DNA of 64,000 nt from Anaerolineae bacterium. GTDB taxonomy: Bacteria; Chloroflexota; Anaerolineae; 4572-78; J111. Of this stretch, positions 37,736 through 45,888 are shown piece by piece (positions within the stretch are counted from its first letter, which is position 1; every line of letters begins with the position of its first letter). A program made the translations under genes and the position numbers. The notes under the pieces were generated by a model. The model worked only from the letters and a program-made list of their open reading frames with translations, was not told where the DNA came from and searched no databases. The stretch is taken from the NCBI GenBank assembly GCA_023151115.1, contig JAKLJP010000001.1, positions 186,001-250,000 on the forward strand, in the 5' to 3' direction.

Positions 37736-38003
37736 AAGCCAAAAATATGATTGAGAGATTGCCAACTGTTTGCTAAAACTCCGTGCTACAATTGGGCAGG
37801 GGAGCGCGCCAGGCTCAGCGCCAAAAGAAATGTCCCGACCTAGTAACCTTCGCCACGCCTAGCACAGCAAAAATAAATTTCATAATCTATTGCTTCCAGC
37901 CTTGACTTAAGGTGAAGCACCATCTATTAAAAACCCAACTTTCTGATGTAGACAAGCGATAGTTAGAAGCAGCGTTTTGTCATGGGCGAAAGTTGCTTTA
38001 ACA

Positions 38004-38049
38004 ACCTCCCTTTTTGTGAGGTGGGGAACTTTGCTTTAGCGAAGTTTTT
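38004..38049 (+). terminator. Double hairpin, terminator-like
   Basis: Two hairpins in a row: ACCTC/GAGGT (38004-38022) and AACTTTGC-TTTA-GCGAAGTT (38027-38046, one G-U pair) followed by TTT. No gene ends here on the plus strand. It may end an untranslated transcript entering the G-rich tract. Confidence 0.45.
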
Positions 38050-38720
38050 GAGTGATTAAAATTCTGGGAGGAATTTGACTTGATGGATAGAGAAAACGGG
38101 TGAAACCCTAAGAGCGGGCAGTTCAACTGTCCAGCAAGGGGGTACCCTGCGAATTTGGCCGGATAGTGCCAGACACAGGGGGTTAGCACGGGGTTGAATA
38201 GACTTTTGCCCGGGGTGGTAGAGAGGTTGACTAGGGGGTAACCGGGCTTATAGAGGGTGAACTGGGGTCAGTCTGGCTTGGCCAGAGCCAGATAAAACGC
38301 TGAGCACACGGGTCTTATGGGGTTTGACCGAAGTTTATCCAGGCGTGTATCGGGGGAAAGCCTGCCAACAGGGGATTATTCAAGGCTTTTATAGGGATAA
38401 GTCGAGTGGCCGAATTGGGACCGAACCGGGGAAAGAAATATACAAGGGTCGCACCTGGGGTTATCCACGGGTCATACAGTATTCGTATAGGAGTTGATCA
38501 GGAGTGGTACAGCGATTTGTCAGGGGTCGTTTACGAGGTTGCGAGCGGCTAGCTGGGTGGTCAGATAAGATACAGGATTGGGTTAAGGCAGGCGAGGGTT
38601 TAGTTCATCAGAGGAATGCAGGATACAGAAGTCGTTACAGAGGTTCTATACGGGATCGGAGCAGTGGTGTCAATGGCGGAATTAACCTTCATTTTTTCCA
38701 AAAAGAGCGCTTTCTTCATA

Positions 38721-38819
38721 TTGGTTAGCAACAGCGCCGGTCTACCCAAGGGTATTAATCCCTATACGGTCCAGGTAATGGAAGAGAAAGGGATTAGTAT
38801 GACCGGCCATCGTTCCTAA
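38721..38819 (+). pseudogene. Fragment of a LMW-phosphatase-type arsenate reductase
   Basis: A 33-codon stretch reads [20 protein letters not shown] and [10 protein letters not shown], then TAA. This is the S-A-G...G.NP...VM.E.GI...GHRS core of thioredoxin-linked ArsC / low-molecular-weight phosphatases. The N-terminal P-loop (C-x5-R) and the C-terminal Asp-Pro region are missing, and an unrelated open frame extends upstream to 38616. It is a captured fragment, not a working gene. Confidence 0.5.
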
Positions 38820-38862
38820 TCCGCTGCCACCGCTAAACTCAAAAATACAAGGAGTTTAGCGT

Positions 38863-40713
38863 ATGTCAATCCCGATTGAATTTGTCGAAATTCCAGCAAG
38901 CAAAGTGATGTACGATCATGATACCCAGTTATTCCCTTTTTCGCCACGTCGAGCGATTAATCAGAGTCTGGTCGAAAGGCTCAAACGGAGTATCACCGAG
39001 ACCGGACTGTGGCAGCCCATTCTGGTGCGCACTCAGACTTTGGAAGGGGTCGCTGGAAATCACCGGTACTTGGCCTACTTAGAATTTGCCACTGAATTTG
39101 GCGTTGAGCTGGAAAGGTTAATGATCCCGGCGGCGCTAGTTGATTGTGATGAAGAATTGGCAGTAGCCATCGCGTTAATCGAAGATGAACTGAGGGAGAA
39201 TCTAACCCAGCCGGAAACGCTGCAAGCTATTCTCAAAGCAGCCGAACGCAAGCCGAGCGTGATTGAGACTATCTTTGATATAGATGGGGCAACGATTGAG
39301 CAACTCCGGTTCTGGGAACAAGCACTTGATACCGAAAGGGAAGCTCAGGAGCGCCAGAGAGCCTCTCAAACTCGCTTGACCCGCCAGTGGATCCAGCTTA
39401 TCAATAGCCAGCTAGCTGAATATCCTGAATTACACAGTCAGTTTATTAGACAACTGCGCAATCCGGCCTGGGTCCAGGCCAGAACATTAGATGATCTCCA
39501 GCGAGATATTACCCGAGCGCTCATTGGTCACGGGATTCGCTTCGAGGCCGGCAAAACTTGGAACAGTGTCCCCACCTTCTCGAAGTGTTTCCGCCGTCAG
39601 ATCAATTTTAAAGATTTGCGTGAGGAATTGGGACAGGCTAAGAGTGAATTCAGTCCGCAAGCTGACGGGACGTTAGCTGCATTTTGCCCCTATCTGCGGC
39701 TCTTTCCGCACTATACCCAGCAGTTTATCCCCTCTCCTGCGGGAAGCATTACCTTACCAGCGTCTGACAGCGATGACCTTGAACGATACCCACCCGAAAC
39801 TGTCATCCCTGAAAGGCTTGAGGCACAAGGGGATTATATGCCTTTGCTTGATCAGATCGAGGCGTTTTGTATAGCGCCGGATGTTCGCGAAGCCAATAGC
39901 TGTTTCCACCAACAGGAAGCGATCGCTCGCCAAGCCACGGTTGAGGCGCTGCAACAGAAGGGGTTGCCGGTTGCTTTAACCGATTTCGTCAAGGAGCGAG
40001 AAAAGCAGGGGGAGTTTATCTGGCTGCAACCCCAAATCGAAAGTAAGTTCTGTACACCGCAGAGTTGTCTACATACGACAGACGACCCGCCGGGCTATGT
40101 CGTCATTGCTCAACCCGGTGATAAATGGCAGATGGTTTGTATTCATGCAACTTGCGGGGGCAAAGCGAAAGAAGCCCTGATTGACTGGGGGACTGAACAA
40201 CGACGACTGGAGCAGCAACGTCACCAGACAGCTCTGAATCATTTGCGGCGTGTCGCCATCGAGCGAACTTTGCTGGCCCCGGCGGGCGAGGGGATCGACC
40301 TATCTATGCCTTCTCTGTTGAGAACGATTGAGATACTGCTGGTGCAAGATTGGGACTCATTGAGCATGTTCCATATCATTACCGGGTGGCAGCAGGCAGT
40401 ACGCGGTCAGTTAGTGCATGAACTGGGTCTTGTTGATCCAATGTCCAGAGAGGTCACTCGGGTTTTACAAGACCGATTTGGGGAATTGGCCGAGAAACCT
40501 AAAACTGACACCATCGGCAAATTGTTTGTATTGTTAAGAGAGAGTCTCGTACACTCCCCTGAGGAATTGAGCCGATGGATTGCCTGCCTGGCTCTAGTAC
40601 GAAGTTGGCGAGATGAAGTAAACACAATTGAACAAATTGAGGATACTCATCAAAAAATCACTCATTATGATGCGAAGGCGGATATGAGAAATGATATTGG
40701 TTACCAACGATAG
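38863..40713 (+). CDS. ParB-N-domain protein with long unknown C-terminal part
   Basis: 616 residues; AAGGAGTTTAGCGT precedes the ATG. Residues ~5-110 match the ParB/Srx nuclease-like N-domain: LVERLKRSITETGLWQPILV and VAGNHRYLAYLEF (the G-x-H-R phosphate/CTP-site box). Residues ~110-190 are helical, like a ParB HTH region. The rest is not recognised, except for a Cys-rich patch at ~390-430 (KFCTPQSCLHTT, MVCIHATCGGKAKEA) that could bind zinc. The protein is about twice as long as a normal ParB, and no ParA gene lies nearby. It sits next to the G-rich tract and just upstream of the defective recombinase. It fits a plasmid or element maintenance protein (inference). Confidence 0.75.
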   Translation: MSIPIEFVEIPASKVMYDHDTQLFPFSPRRAINQSLVERLKRSITETGLWQPILVRTQTLEGVAGNHRYLAYLEFATEFGVELERLMIPAALVDCDEELAVAIALIEDELRENLTQPETLQAILKAAERKPSVIETIFDIDGATIEQLRFWEQALDTEREAQERQRASQTRLTRQWIQLINSQLAEYPELHSQFIRQLRNPAWVQARTLDDLQRDITRALIGHGIRFEAGKTWNSVPTFSKCFRRQINFKDLREELGQAKSEFSPQADGTLAAFCPYLRLFPHYTQQFIPSPAGSITLPASDSDDLERYPPETVIPERLEAQGDYMPLLDQIEAFCIAPDVREANSCFHQQEAIARQATVEALQQKGLPVALTDFVKEREKQGEFIWLQPQIESKFCTPQSCLHTTDDPPGYVVIAQPGDKWQMVCIHATCGGKAKEALIDWGTEQRRLEQQRHQTALNHLRRVAIERTLLAPAGEGIDLSMPSLLRTIEILLVQDWDSLSMFHIITGWQQAVRGQLVHELGLVDPMSREVTRVLQDRFGELAEKPKTDTIGKLFVLLRESLVHSPEELSRWIACLALVRSWRDEVNTIEQIEDTHQKITHYDAKADMRNDIGYQR

Positions 40714-40773
40714 GGACTGGCAGTTAGGTTAATTACAGTTATAGAGCAACTCATTAATTGTGGAGTAACCAAG

Positions 40774-41810
40774 ATGATACCCAGAACCCAGAACGAGCTA
40801 TTTACCATTAAAAAGAGAGCTTTTCTTTATGCGCGGACGAGCTCAGATGATACCGCAAAGGATAGTTTAACCGGGCAATTGGAAGTGTGCGAAAAATATG
40901 CCAATGACAACGGTTATATCGTCATTGAACGATTACAGGAGGATGTCAGAGGTGTTAAAGGCGACGATAGGAATGCCCCCGCACTGAATAAAGCTCTTGA
41001 AATGGCTAAAACCGGGATGTTTGATGTCCTCATTATTAGGGACGTTAAGCGCTATTCAAGAGACGTTTATAAGGCAATGGATTTTGAACGCCTATTCTAT
41101 GATAGTGGTATCGAAATTGAATACGTATGGAATAGGGAACTGAATGGATTACCCCGCAAGGGGATAGGCTCAATGATACGATTCCTACAATACTGGATGA
41201 GCGAACAAGATAGGCAAGATTTAGTAAAAAAACTGTACTCAAGCAAGATAGACGCCGTAAGACGTAAAGGCTCAGTGATGACACATGGGAAGCCACCTTA
41301 CGGTTATCGGGAAGTGTTTATCACTGAGGGGCGCTTAAAACGCCGAGTATTAGTTATCAATGAGGAAGAGGCAAAGTGGGTTAGAAAAATTTTTGAATGG
41401 TATATTTATGGGGATGAAACCTTACGCGGTATTATCGCCAGACTTAAAGAACATTGCGTCCCTATACCCGAAAACAGGAAATCGAGGTGGAATTAGCAAG
41501 TGAATTAGTGAGCAAGGACTTCATTATGGATTTTGCCGGTTTTATAGCCACCGTTAGGAAAGGAATGCAGCTAGCCGATAACGCATTTAATCTGAGGCGC
41601 AAAATTGTTGAAATCCTTGATGTTACGGTAATATTGACGGTTGAGAATGGTGAGCCTGTATTCTATCCCAAATGCGTCCTGAAAGTAGCAGATAGGCCAC
41701 TCTTGTACAACGATTTGAGAACTGGCTTACAACAGTGGCAATACGAGCCGGGGAGAAAATGTACAAGAAACCTGATCCTTCAGACTAGAATTCTCTACAA
41801 ACCTCTTTGA
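40774..41810 (+). pseudogene. Large serine recombinase with internal deletion and frameshift
   Basis: The first 240 codons give a resolvase domain with catalytic Ser in FLYARTSSDD (Ser23), the VKRYSRD arginine motif, and the start of the recombinase domain (GKPPYGYREV, WVRKIFEWYIYGDETLRGII). At ~41465 the frame breaks: after LKEHCVPIPENR a stop follows, while a plus-one frame continues RKQEIEVELASELVSKDFIM, FNLRRKIVEILDVTVILTVE and ends at 41810, which is the C-terminal segment of the same family. The zinc-ribbon and coiled-coil middle, roughly 200 residues, is missing. So the element's integrase is dead. GGAG lies before the ATG. Confidence 0.8.
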
Positions 41811-41883
41811 TATACTCATTAGGGGTACATCAGTCTTAACCGACCGACCTTTTTATTTTGAGCTTGACAATGCTCAACTCGTG

Positions 41884-42425
41884 TCACTGCTGGCTAGTGT
41901 TTTCGATTTGCCAGGTCTGAGGGCCGACCTTAATTTGAGCATGCATGACGAAGGCAAAGTCATTCAGCGCCACTTCGATCTCGGCCTGCGACGCAACTCT
42001 CGGCCCTACCAGGCCTGATACCTGGAAGACAGCCGTCAAGGGTAGCGCGTCTTCCTCGGTTTCGGGAAAACTTAGCGCCATATGTGTGCCTTCTTTCAGG
42101 TCATATACGACCTGCCCACCCACGTTTGGGGGCACCTGGGACCCACTCAGCAGGTGAACCAGCGCAATAGCCTCACCAGGATCTTCGGCCAGGGTGGCCT
42201 GGAACTTTTCCGGGATCACGCCCGGATTGAGGCGGACCAACGACAGATGCTGTCCCACTTTGCCCGTATTGTTGAAGGTGATAGAGACAATGCCGCCTGG
42301 CAGACGCTCCGGCACGGTCAAGCCGGTTTCGGCCAGTTCGATGGTGAAGGTTGCCTGAGCGGCCTGGTTTTGCCGGGCAATGGCTGTGGTACAGGCCGTA
42401 CCCAACAGCACGACGCTAAAGACTA
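41884..42425 (-). pseudogene. Truncated lipoprotein or cupredoxin-like gene cut by IS5
   Basis: The open frame reads from the IS5 edge: ALVFSVVLLGTACTTAIARQ (a lipoprotein signal without its start codon), then FTIELAETGLTVPERLPGGI, FNNTGKVGQHLSLVRLNPG, TLAEDPGEAIALVHLLSG and so on to 41884. The beta-rich body with N.G...H...L.. resembles sulfocyanin/cupredoxin-like proteins, but Cu ligands cannot be confirmed. The beginning was removed when the IS5 copy joined at 42426. A second copy of residues around FTIELAETG to FQATLAE lies at ~54361-54525 inside another pseudogene. Confidence 0.6.
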
Positions 42426-43222
42426 GAGCGTGCTATGAACTTTGAGTAATAAGATGAACAGCCTGCTTGAGCATAAGCATCGCAAAAGCCAGGAAATGCA
42501 GGCCAATCAAGGTTTCCGGCAAGCGTTCATAGTCTCGTGCCAGCCGTCGAAAACGAGCGGTCCAGACGAAACTGCGTTCAACAACCCAGCGTTTTGGCAG
42601 CAGCACGAAGCCTTTCTTGGCTTCTGGCAATTTGACCACAATCAGTTCGATGCCATGCTGAGCCGCATCTTGAGCAGGAGCGTCACCAGTGTACCCTTGG
42701 TCAACAAAGGCGACCTGAACCGTATCGCCGGTGGTTTCCTGAACCTGCTGGGCCAATTCAGTCACCTGATCTCGCTCTTGTTCATTGGCTGGGGTGACGT
42801 GCAAAGCCAGCAAATGGCCCAGGGTATCAACGGCCATATGCACTTTGCTGCCTTTTTTACGCTTATGACCATCGTAGCCGGCCCGCTGACCACTTTCCGG
42901 ACTCGATTCCAGGGTCCGACTATCGAAAATCGCCGCCGAGGGTTGAGCTTCGCGGCCTGCGGCCAGTCGCAACAGTATACGCAAATCATGGACCATAGCT
43001 TCAAATACTCCCGCCGCCAGCCACCGTTGCGTCTGTTGATAGACGGTATACCAGGGCGGCAGATCGTTGGGCATCATCCGCCACGGGGCACCGGCTCGCA
43101 CCAGCCAACGCAAGCCATTAAAGACTTCTCGCAACTCGTGCTCTCGTTGGGGCGCATCTTCGCGTATCAGAACCAAATAGGGCGCGGCAAAGGCCCATTC
43201 ATCATCATTTACATCGCCGAAT
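42426..43222. mobile_element. IS5-family element truncated at its transposase-start end
   Basis: One end is recognisable: GAGCGTGCTATGAACTTTGA at 42426, just behind the transposase stop, is of the type seen at IS5-family termini. No matching inverted repeat is found at the other side; transposase codons run directly into an ABC-permease fragment near 43222. The copy is therefore 5'-truncated and no target duplication can be seen. Confidence 0.65.
42433..43215 (-). pseudogene. IS5-family transposase, start lost
   Basis: About 250 codons from DVNDDEWAFAAPYLVLIRED down to the stop at 42433. Catalytic residues are present: Asp in SAAIFDSRTLESSPESGQRA, Asp in VQVAFVDQGYTGDAPAQDA and Glu in KRWVVERSFVWTARFRRLAR. 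Codons before it, LYHS, look like the normal start of such proteins but are out of frame by two bases and have no start codon. Thus probably not expressed, although the TTG at 43176 would still give most of the protein. Confidence 0.75.
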
Positions 43223-43472
43223 GATATAACCGGTCGGCGGCATCCTGATTGATCCGCTTTTGGAGGATCAAGATGATGTTGGCCGGCTGGATTGACTCAT
43301 GCACCCGGTCGAGGTTGGGCATTAACTGGTCAATCATGCCCAGGATGGCGTCCAGAGCAAAGACCCCGGCGGCAATACTCAGGACAGCCAGCAGGGTGCG
43401 GACCTTATGGCCCCACAAGTCAGATAAATTTTGTTCCAGATAACACTCAGCCCAGGTATTGGTGGACTTCAT
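43223..43472 (-). pseudogene. N-terminal fragment of an ABC transporter permease (FtsX/MacB type)
   Basis: From an ATG at 43472: NTWAECYLEQNLSDLWGHKV, RTLLAVLSIAAGVFALDAIL, GMIDQLMPNLDRVHESIQP, ILILQKRINQDAADRL, then the IS5 sequence. This is the first membrane helix and start of the periplasmic part of MacB/FtsX-like permeases. The other ~300 residues and the ATPase gene are absent. Confidence 0.65.
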
Positions 43473-43537
43473 AAAGCATGCGCGTGAACTCGGGCGCCCA
43501 TTTCGCCCTCCAAGTTTCAAATCGTTCAAGGGTTACT

Positions 43538-45007
43538 CTACGGCTGGGGAAACAGGGCAAAGCGCGTTACCGGAACGCCAATATCGCATTGGATGTTGGG
43601 GTTAGAGCCGCCCCACCACAGTTCGGTATCGTAGCCCAGCCGGGGGTGGCCGGCTGGGTCCAGGGCCAGCGAAGGCCGCACGCCGTTGAGCCAGGTTAAA
43701 ATGGGGCAGCTCTGATGTTGAGGCAAGCCGGGTGGGTACTGGGCCATAACAGCCGCCGTTGACTCAGCCGTGCGCGATTGCCAGCCCGATGCCGCCCCGC
43801 AGACGCCGTTGCACCAGGCGTACCCCAGCCCGTCGTCACCCATCTGATAAGCCAGCCGGGGCCGGTTGGCCGGGTCAAGGGCCAGGTCAACGCCATCGCC
43901 ATAAAACAGGGGCAGCCCCAGGCTAACCTTGCTCCAATCAGCGGCGTCAAGGCAGGTTACATCATCGCACCAAACGTAATACAGGTAGCCCGGCTGCATC
44001 TGTGACAGGTCGGCCTGGGTGGGATAGAGGGCTATGCGCGGCCGGCCGTTGCTATCTATCCGCAAACTGAACGAGCCATCGCCGATGGTGGGGTAGATAA
44101 ACACACCATCCCAAACCGATTGCTCCAGATTATCGCAGTTATTATAGCAGCCCCCATAAAGTAACTTCCACAGAGGAACGTTATACTGAGGGTCATCCGG
44201 GACGTAATAGCTGGCGGCAAAGCGCGGCTGCCCGTTAGAAGCAAAGGCCAGGGCCGGTTTGCCTACGCTTTGCTCAAACAATTTGAACTCAAACCAGTTG
44301 CCTACATTGGTACAGGCCGAAAGGCAATGGGCGTAAAAGGTGCCGCTGTGCCCACCGGCGGAATCGGTGTAGATAAAGGCCGGGCCTCCCTGCGGGTCAA
44401 GGGCGAAATAACGATTGTTGTGATAGCTTCTGCGGCTGGGAATTTCATAGACGGTGGTCAGAGGGGTAATGGTCCAGTTGGCGCTGTTGGCGCAGCCGGT
44501 CTCGCAGGCGGCGTATTGGTACTCGTGAGCGTCGCTGTTGGTATAGGCAGTGTAGAGCATCAAACGGGGGTGGCCGGCCGGGTCCAGGGCAAGCCGGACA
44601 TCCTGAACGTTATTGCCCAGGCGGGTCAGCGACCAGTTGGCTATGCTGGCACATTTGGCGGCGCAGTAGGCGTAATAGGCCGGCTTTTGGCCGTTATCCA
44701 GGCCGCTGTACAGGGCGTAACTGATGTGAACGCCGCCAGCGCTATCCACGGCCACGCTGGTTCCGTAGGTAGAAAGGATGCTGTTTCCGCCGATGTAAGG
44801 CAGCCAGAAGGCCCCGCTCTGCCCGCCGCCCGGCGGCGGATTCTCTCCTGGAGATTTGACAAGCAGCGGCAAAAAAACACGGTGAGATGTTGGCTCCTGG
44901 GCGGACGCGGTCAGGCTGGCTCTGTTTGAGATGAGCAGGGCCAGGCCAAGCGCAAACGCTGCCGCTATTAAGCGAAATATGGGGTGAGGACAGGGCTTTG
45001 GGTTCAT
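43538..45007 (-). CDS. Secreted beta-propeller-like protein with FLPLLVK motif
   Basis: 489 residues from the ATG at 45007 (GGAGAAG upstream); a TTG at 45022 is in frame. Signal peptide ~10-40 ending TASAQE, directly followed by HRVFLPLLVKSPG, the motif shared with the proteins at 1-1742 and 1822-5040. A Pro/Gly spacer follows, then repeated units of ~60 residues marked by LALDPAGHPRL, FALDPQGGPAFIYTD, LRIDSNGRPRIALYP and LALDPANRPRLAY. Many paired Cys (YCAAKCA, CETGCANSANW, CLSACTNVGNW) suggest disulfides outside the cell. No catalytic motif is known; likely a binding or display protein. Confidence 0.78.
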   Translation of the reverse strand: MNPKPCPHPIFRLIAAAFALGLALLISNRASLTASAQEPTSHRVFLPLLVKSPGENPPPGGGQSGAFWLPYIGGNSILSTYGTSVAVDSAGGVHISYALYSGLDNGQKPAYYAYCAAKCASIANWSLTRLGNNVQDVRLALDPAGHPRLMLYTAYTNSDAHEYQYAACETGCANSANWTITPLTTVYEIPSRRSYHNNRYFALDPQGGPAFIYTDSAGGHSGTFYAHCLSACTNVGNWFEFKLFEQSVGKPALAFASNGQPRFAASYYVPDDPQYNVPLWKLLYGGCYNNCDNLEQSVWDGVFIYPTIGDGSFSLRIDSNGRPRIALYPTQADLSQMQPGYLYYVWCDDVTCLDAADWSKVSLGLPLFYGDGVDLALDPANRPRLAYQMGDDGLGYAWCNGVCGAASGWQSRTAESTAAVMAQYPPGLPQHQSCPILTWLNGVRPSLALDPAGHPRLGYDTELWWGGSNPNIQCDIGVPVTRFALFPQP

Positions 45008-45043
45008 CTTTTTCTTCTCCAAAAATAGTTTATCGGTTATTCA

Positions 45044-45086
45044 GTTCAGGGTTCAGAGTTTTTGTTCATAACTCTGAACCCTGAAC
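45044..45086. repeat. Perfect 17-bp inverted repeat between two minus-strand genes
   Basis: GTTCAGGGTTCAGAGTT and its exact complement AACTCTGAACCCTGAAC are separated by nine bases. It lies after the stop of the DUF2269-like gene and before the FLPLLVK gene. It can act as a transcription-end hairpin for the upstream gene, although no T-run follows; it might also be a small mobile repeat. Confidence 0.6.
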
Positions 45087-45092
45087 CTGATT

Positions 45093-45623
45093 TCAAAAAT
45101 ACCAGTAACGGGCCGTCGCCATTATAACCAGGGAGATCGTCAACAGGATAACGTCAACGCGCTCAATCTTTGTCATCTCTTCACCCAGTTTGCCTAATTC
45201 GGCGGCCTGCTCTGGGGTCGGCGGGCCGCCAGCCGCGTCAATGGCTTTGCCCAGCTCGCCCAAACGCTCGGCGCGTGGCCTGATCATGAAAAAACCAATG
45301 CCGAAGACTACAAGCGCTATTACCGAACCGAGGGTAAAGCCCAGTCCTGGCCCCGACGTGACCCAGATCCATTGAAACCCGCCCGATATGCTCCAATAAA
45401 GCAGCGCCCCGGCCACAATGGTCAACGCACTGGCGATGTTCATAAACATAGGGTAGCGCCGTCTTTCGATGAGAGTCTGCATAAACTGGGGAGCGGCCGG
45501 TCCCAGCGATTTGACCGTTGGTTCGACAAAAAAGAAGTAGGAGACAGCGCTGCCGACCCACAGTGTGCCGGCCACAATGTGAATGATTCGTAAAGCAGTT
45601 AGATAGAGTAAAAAAGTGCTCAT
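45093..45623 (-). CDS. DUF2269-like integral membrane protein
   Basis: 176 residues; AGGAGGTCAATC precedes the ATG. Four hydrophobic helices: ~5-30 (ALRIIHIVAGTLWVGSAVSY), ~55-80, ~88-112 (LGSVIALVVFGIGFFMI) and ~155-175 (VILLTISLVIMATARYWYF). The first helix carries the His-x-x-x-Gly-x-x-W-x-G pattern (HIVAGTLWVG) of CopD/DUF2269-type proteins, where the His may bind haem or metal. A soluble loop (~115-150) lies before the last helix. Single gene; function unknown. Confidence 0.72.
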   Translation of the reverse strand: MSTFLLYLTALRIIHIVAGTLWVGSAVSYFFFVEPTVKSLGPAAPQFMQTLIERRRYPMFMNIASALTIVAGALLYWSISGGFQWIWVTSGPGLGFTLGSVIALVVFGIGFFMIRPRAERLGELGKAIDAAGGPPTPEQAAELGKLGEEMTKIERVDVILLTISLVIMATARYWYF

Positions 45624-45767
45624 GATTGACCTCCTGAAATTTATTAGCTACTTCTCACCCCAGATGGGTGTAGCCGGATTTGATTGAAGATAAACTTTGA
45701 AACGCTGGATGGTAGCCAGCAGACGGTGGCCGACTTGCTGTCGCAAACCAAGCCGGTTTCCCTTTAG

Positions 45768-45860
45768 CTACCTGTAGAGTCGCTCGGCTTCGGCTTGCCG
45801 GAACATCTCTTGCTGCCGCAGATGGGCAATCCCCAATAATAGTGAATAATGATTTGGCAT
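45768..45860 (-). CDS. 30-residue small protein with strong ribosome site
   Basis: An ATG at 45860 with AAGGAG seven bases ahead opens a 30-codon frame: MPNHYSLLLGIAHLRQQEMF then RQAEAERLYR and TAG. It is likely one amphipathic helix with a Q-Q-E-M-x-R-x-A-E core, a pattern I recall from many unnamed Chloroflexota micro-ORFs. It follows the 45889-46395 gene by 28 bases on the same strand, so it is probably co-expressed. The strong ribosome site is the main support. Confidence 0.5.
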   Translation of the reverse strand: MPNHYSLLLGIAHLRQQEMFRQAEAERLYR

Positions 45861-45888
45861 ATTTTGCTCCTTGTCTTTACTACTTTGG

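Larger units (their letters stand above)
37448..38720. other. Gene-free tract with free-standing terminators and a G-rich strand
   Basis: No convincing protein gene in ~1.27 kb; the short open frames lack ribosome sites and recognisable content. It holds two free-standing terminator-like hairpins (near 37696 and 38004-38049), suggesting small untranslated transcripts. From about 38041 to 38520 the plus strand is strongly G-biased; my hand count gives about 165 G and 80 C in 480 bases. The G-rich part contains short runs such as GGGGTTATCC, GGGGTAACCGGG and GGGGTTGAATAG, and two DnaA-box-like TTATCCA stretches (near 38336 and 38461). Directly downstream is the ParB-like gene. A plasmid-type origin/centromere or a structured RNA are both possible. 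Confidence 0.45.

Noticed and set aside
38504..38728. 74-codon open frame in the G-rich tract
   Set aside because: No ribosome site, composition follows the G bias only.
42442..43224. 260-codon plus-strand open frame over the IS5 copy
   Set aside because: Antisense to a transposase with visible catalytic residues; no signals of its own.
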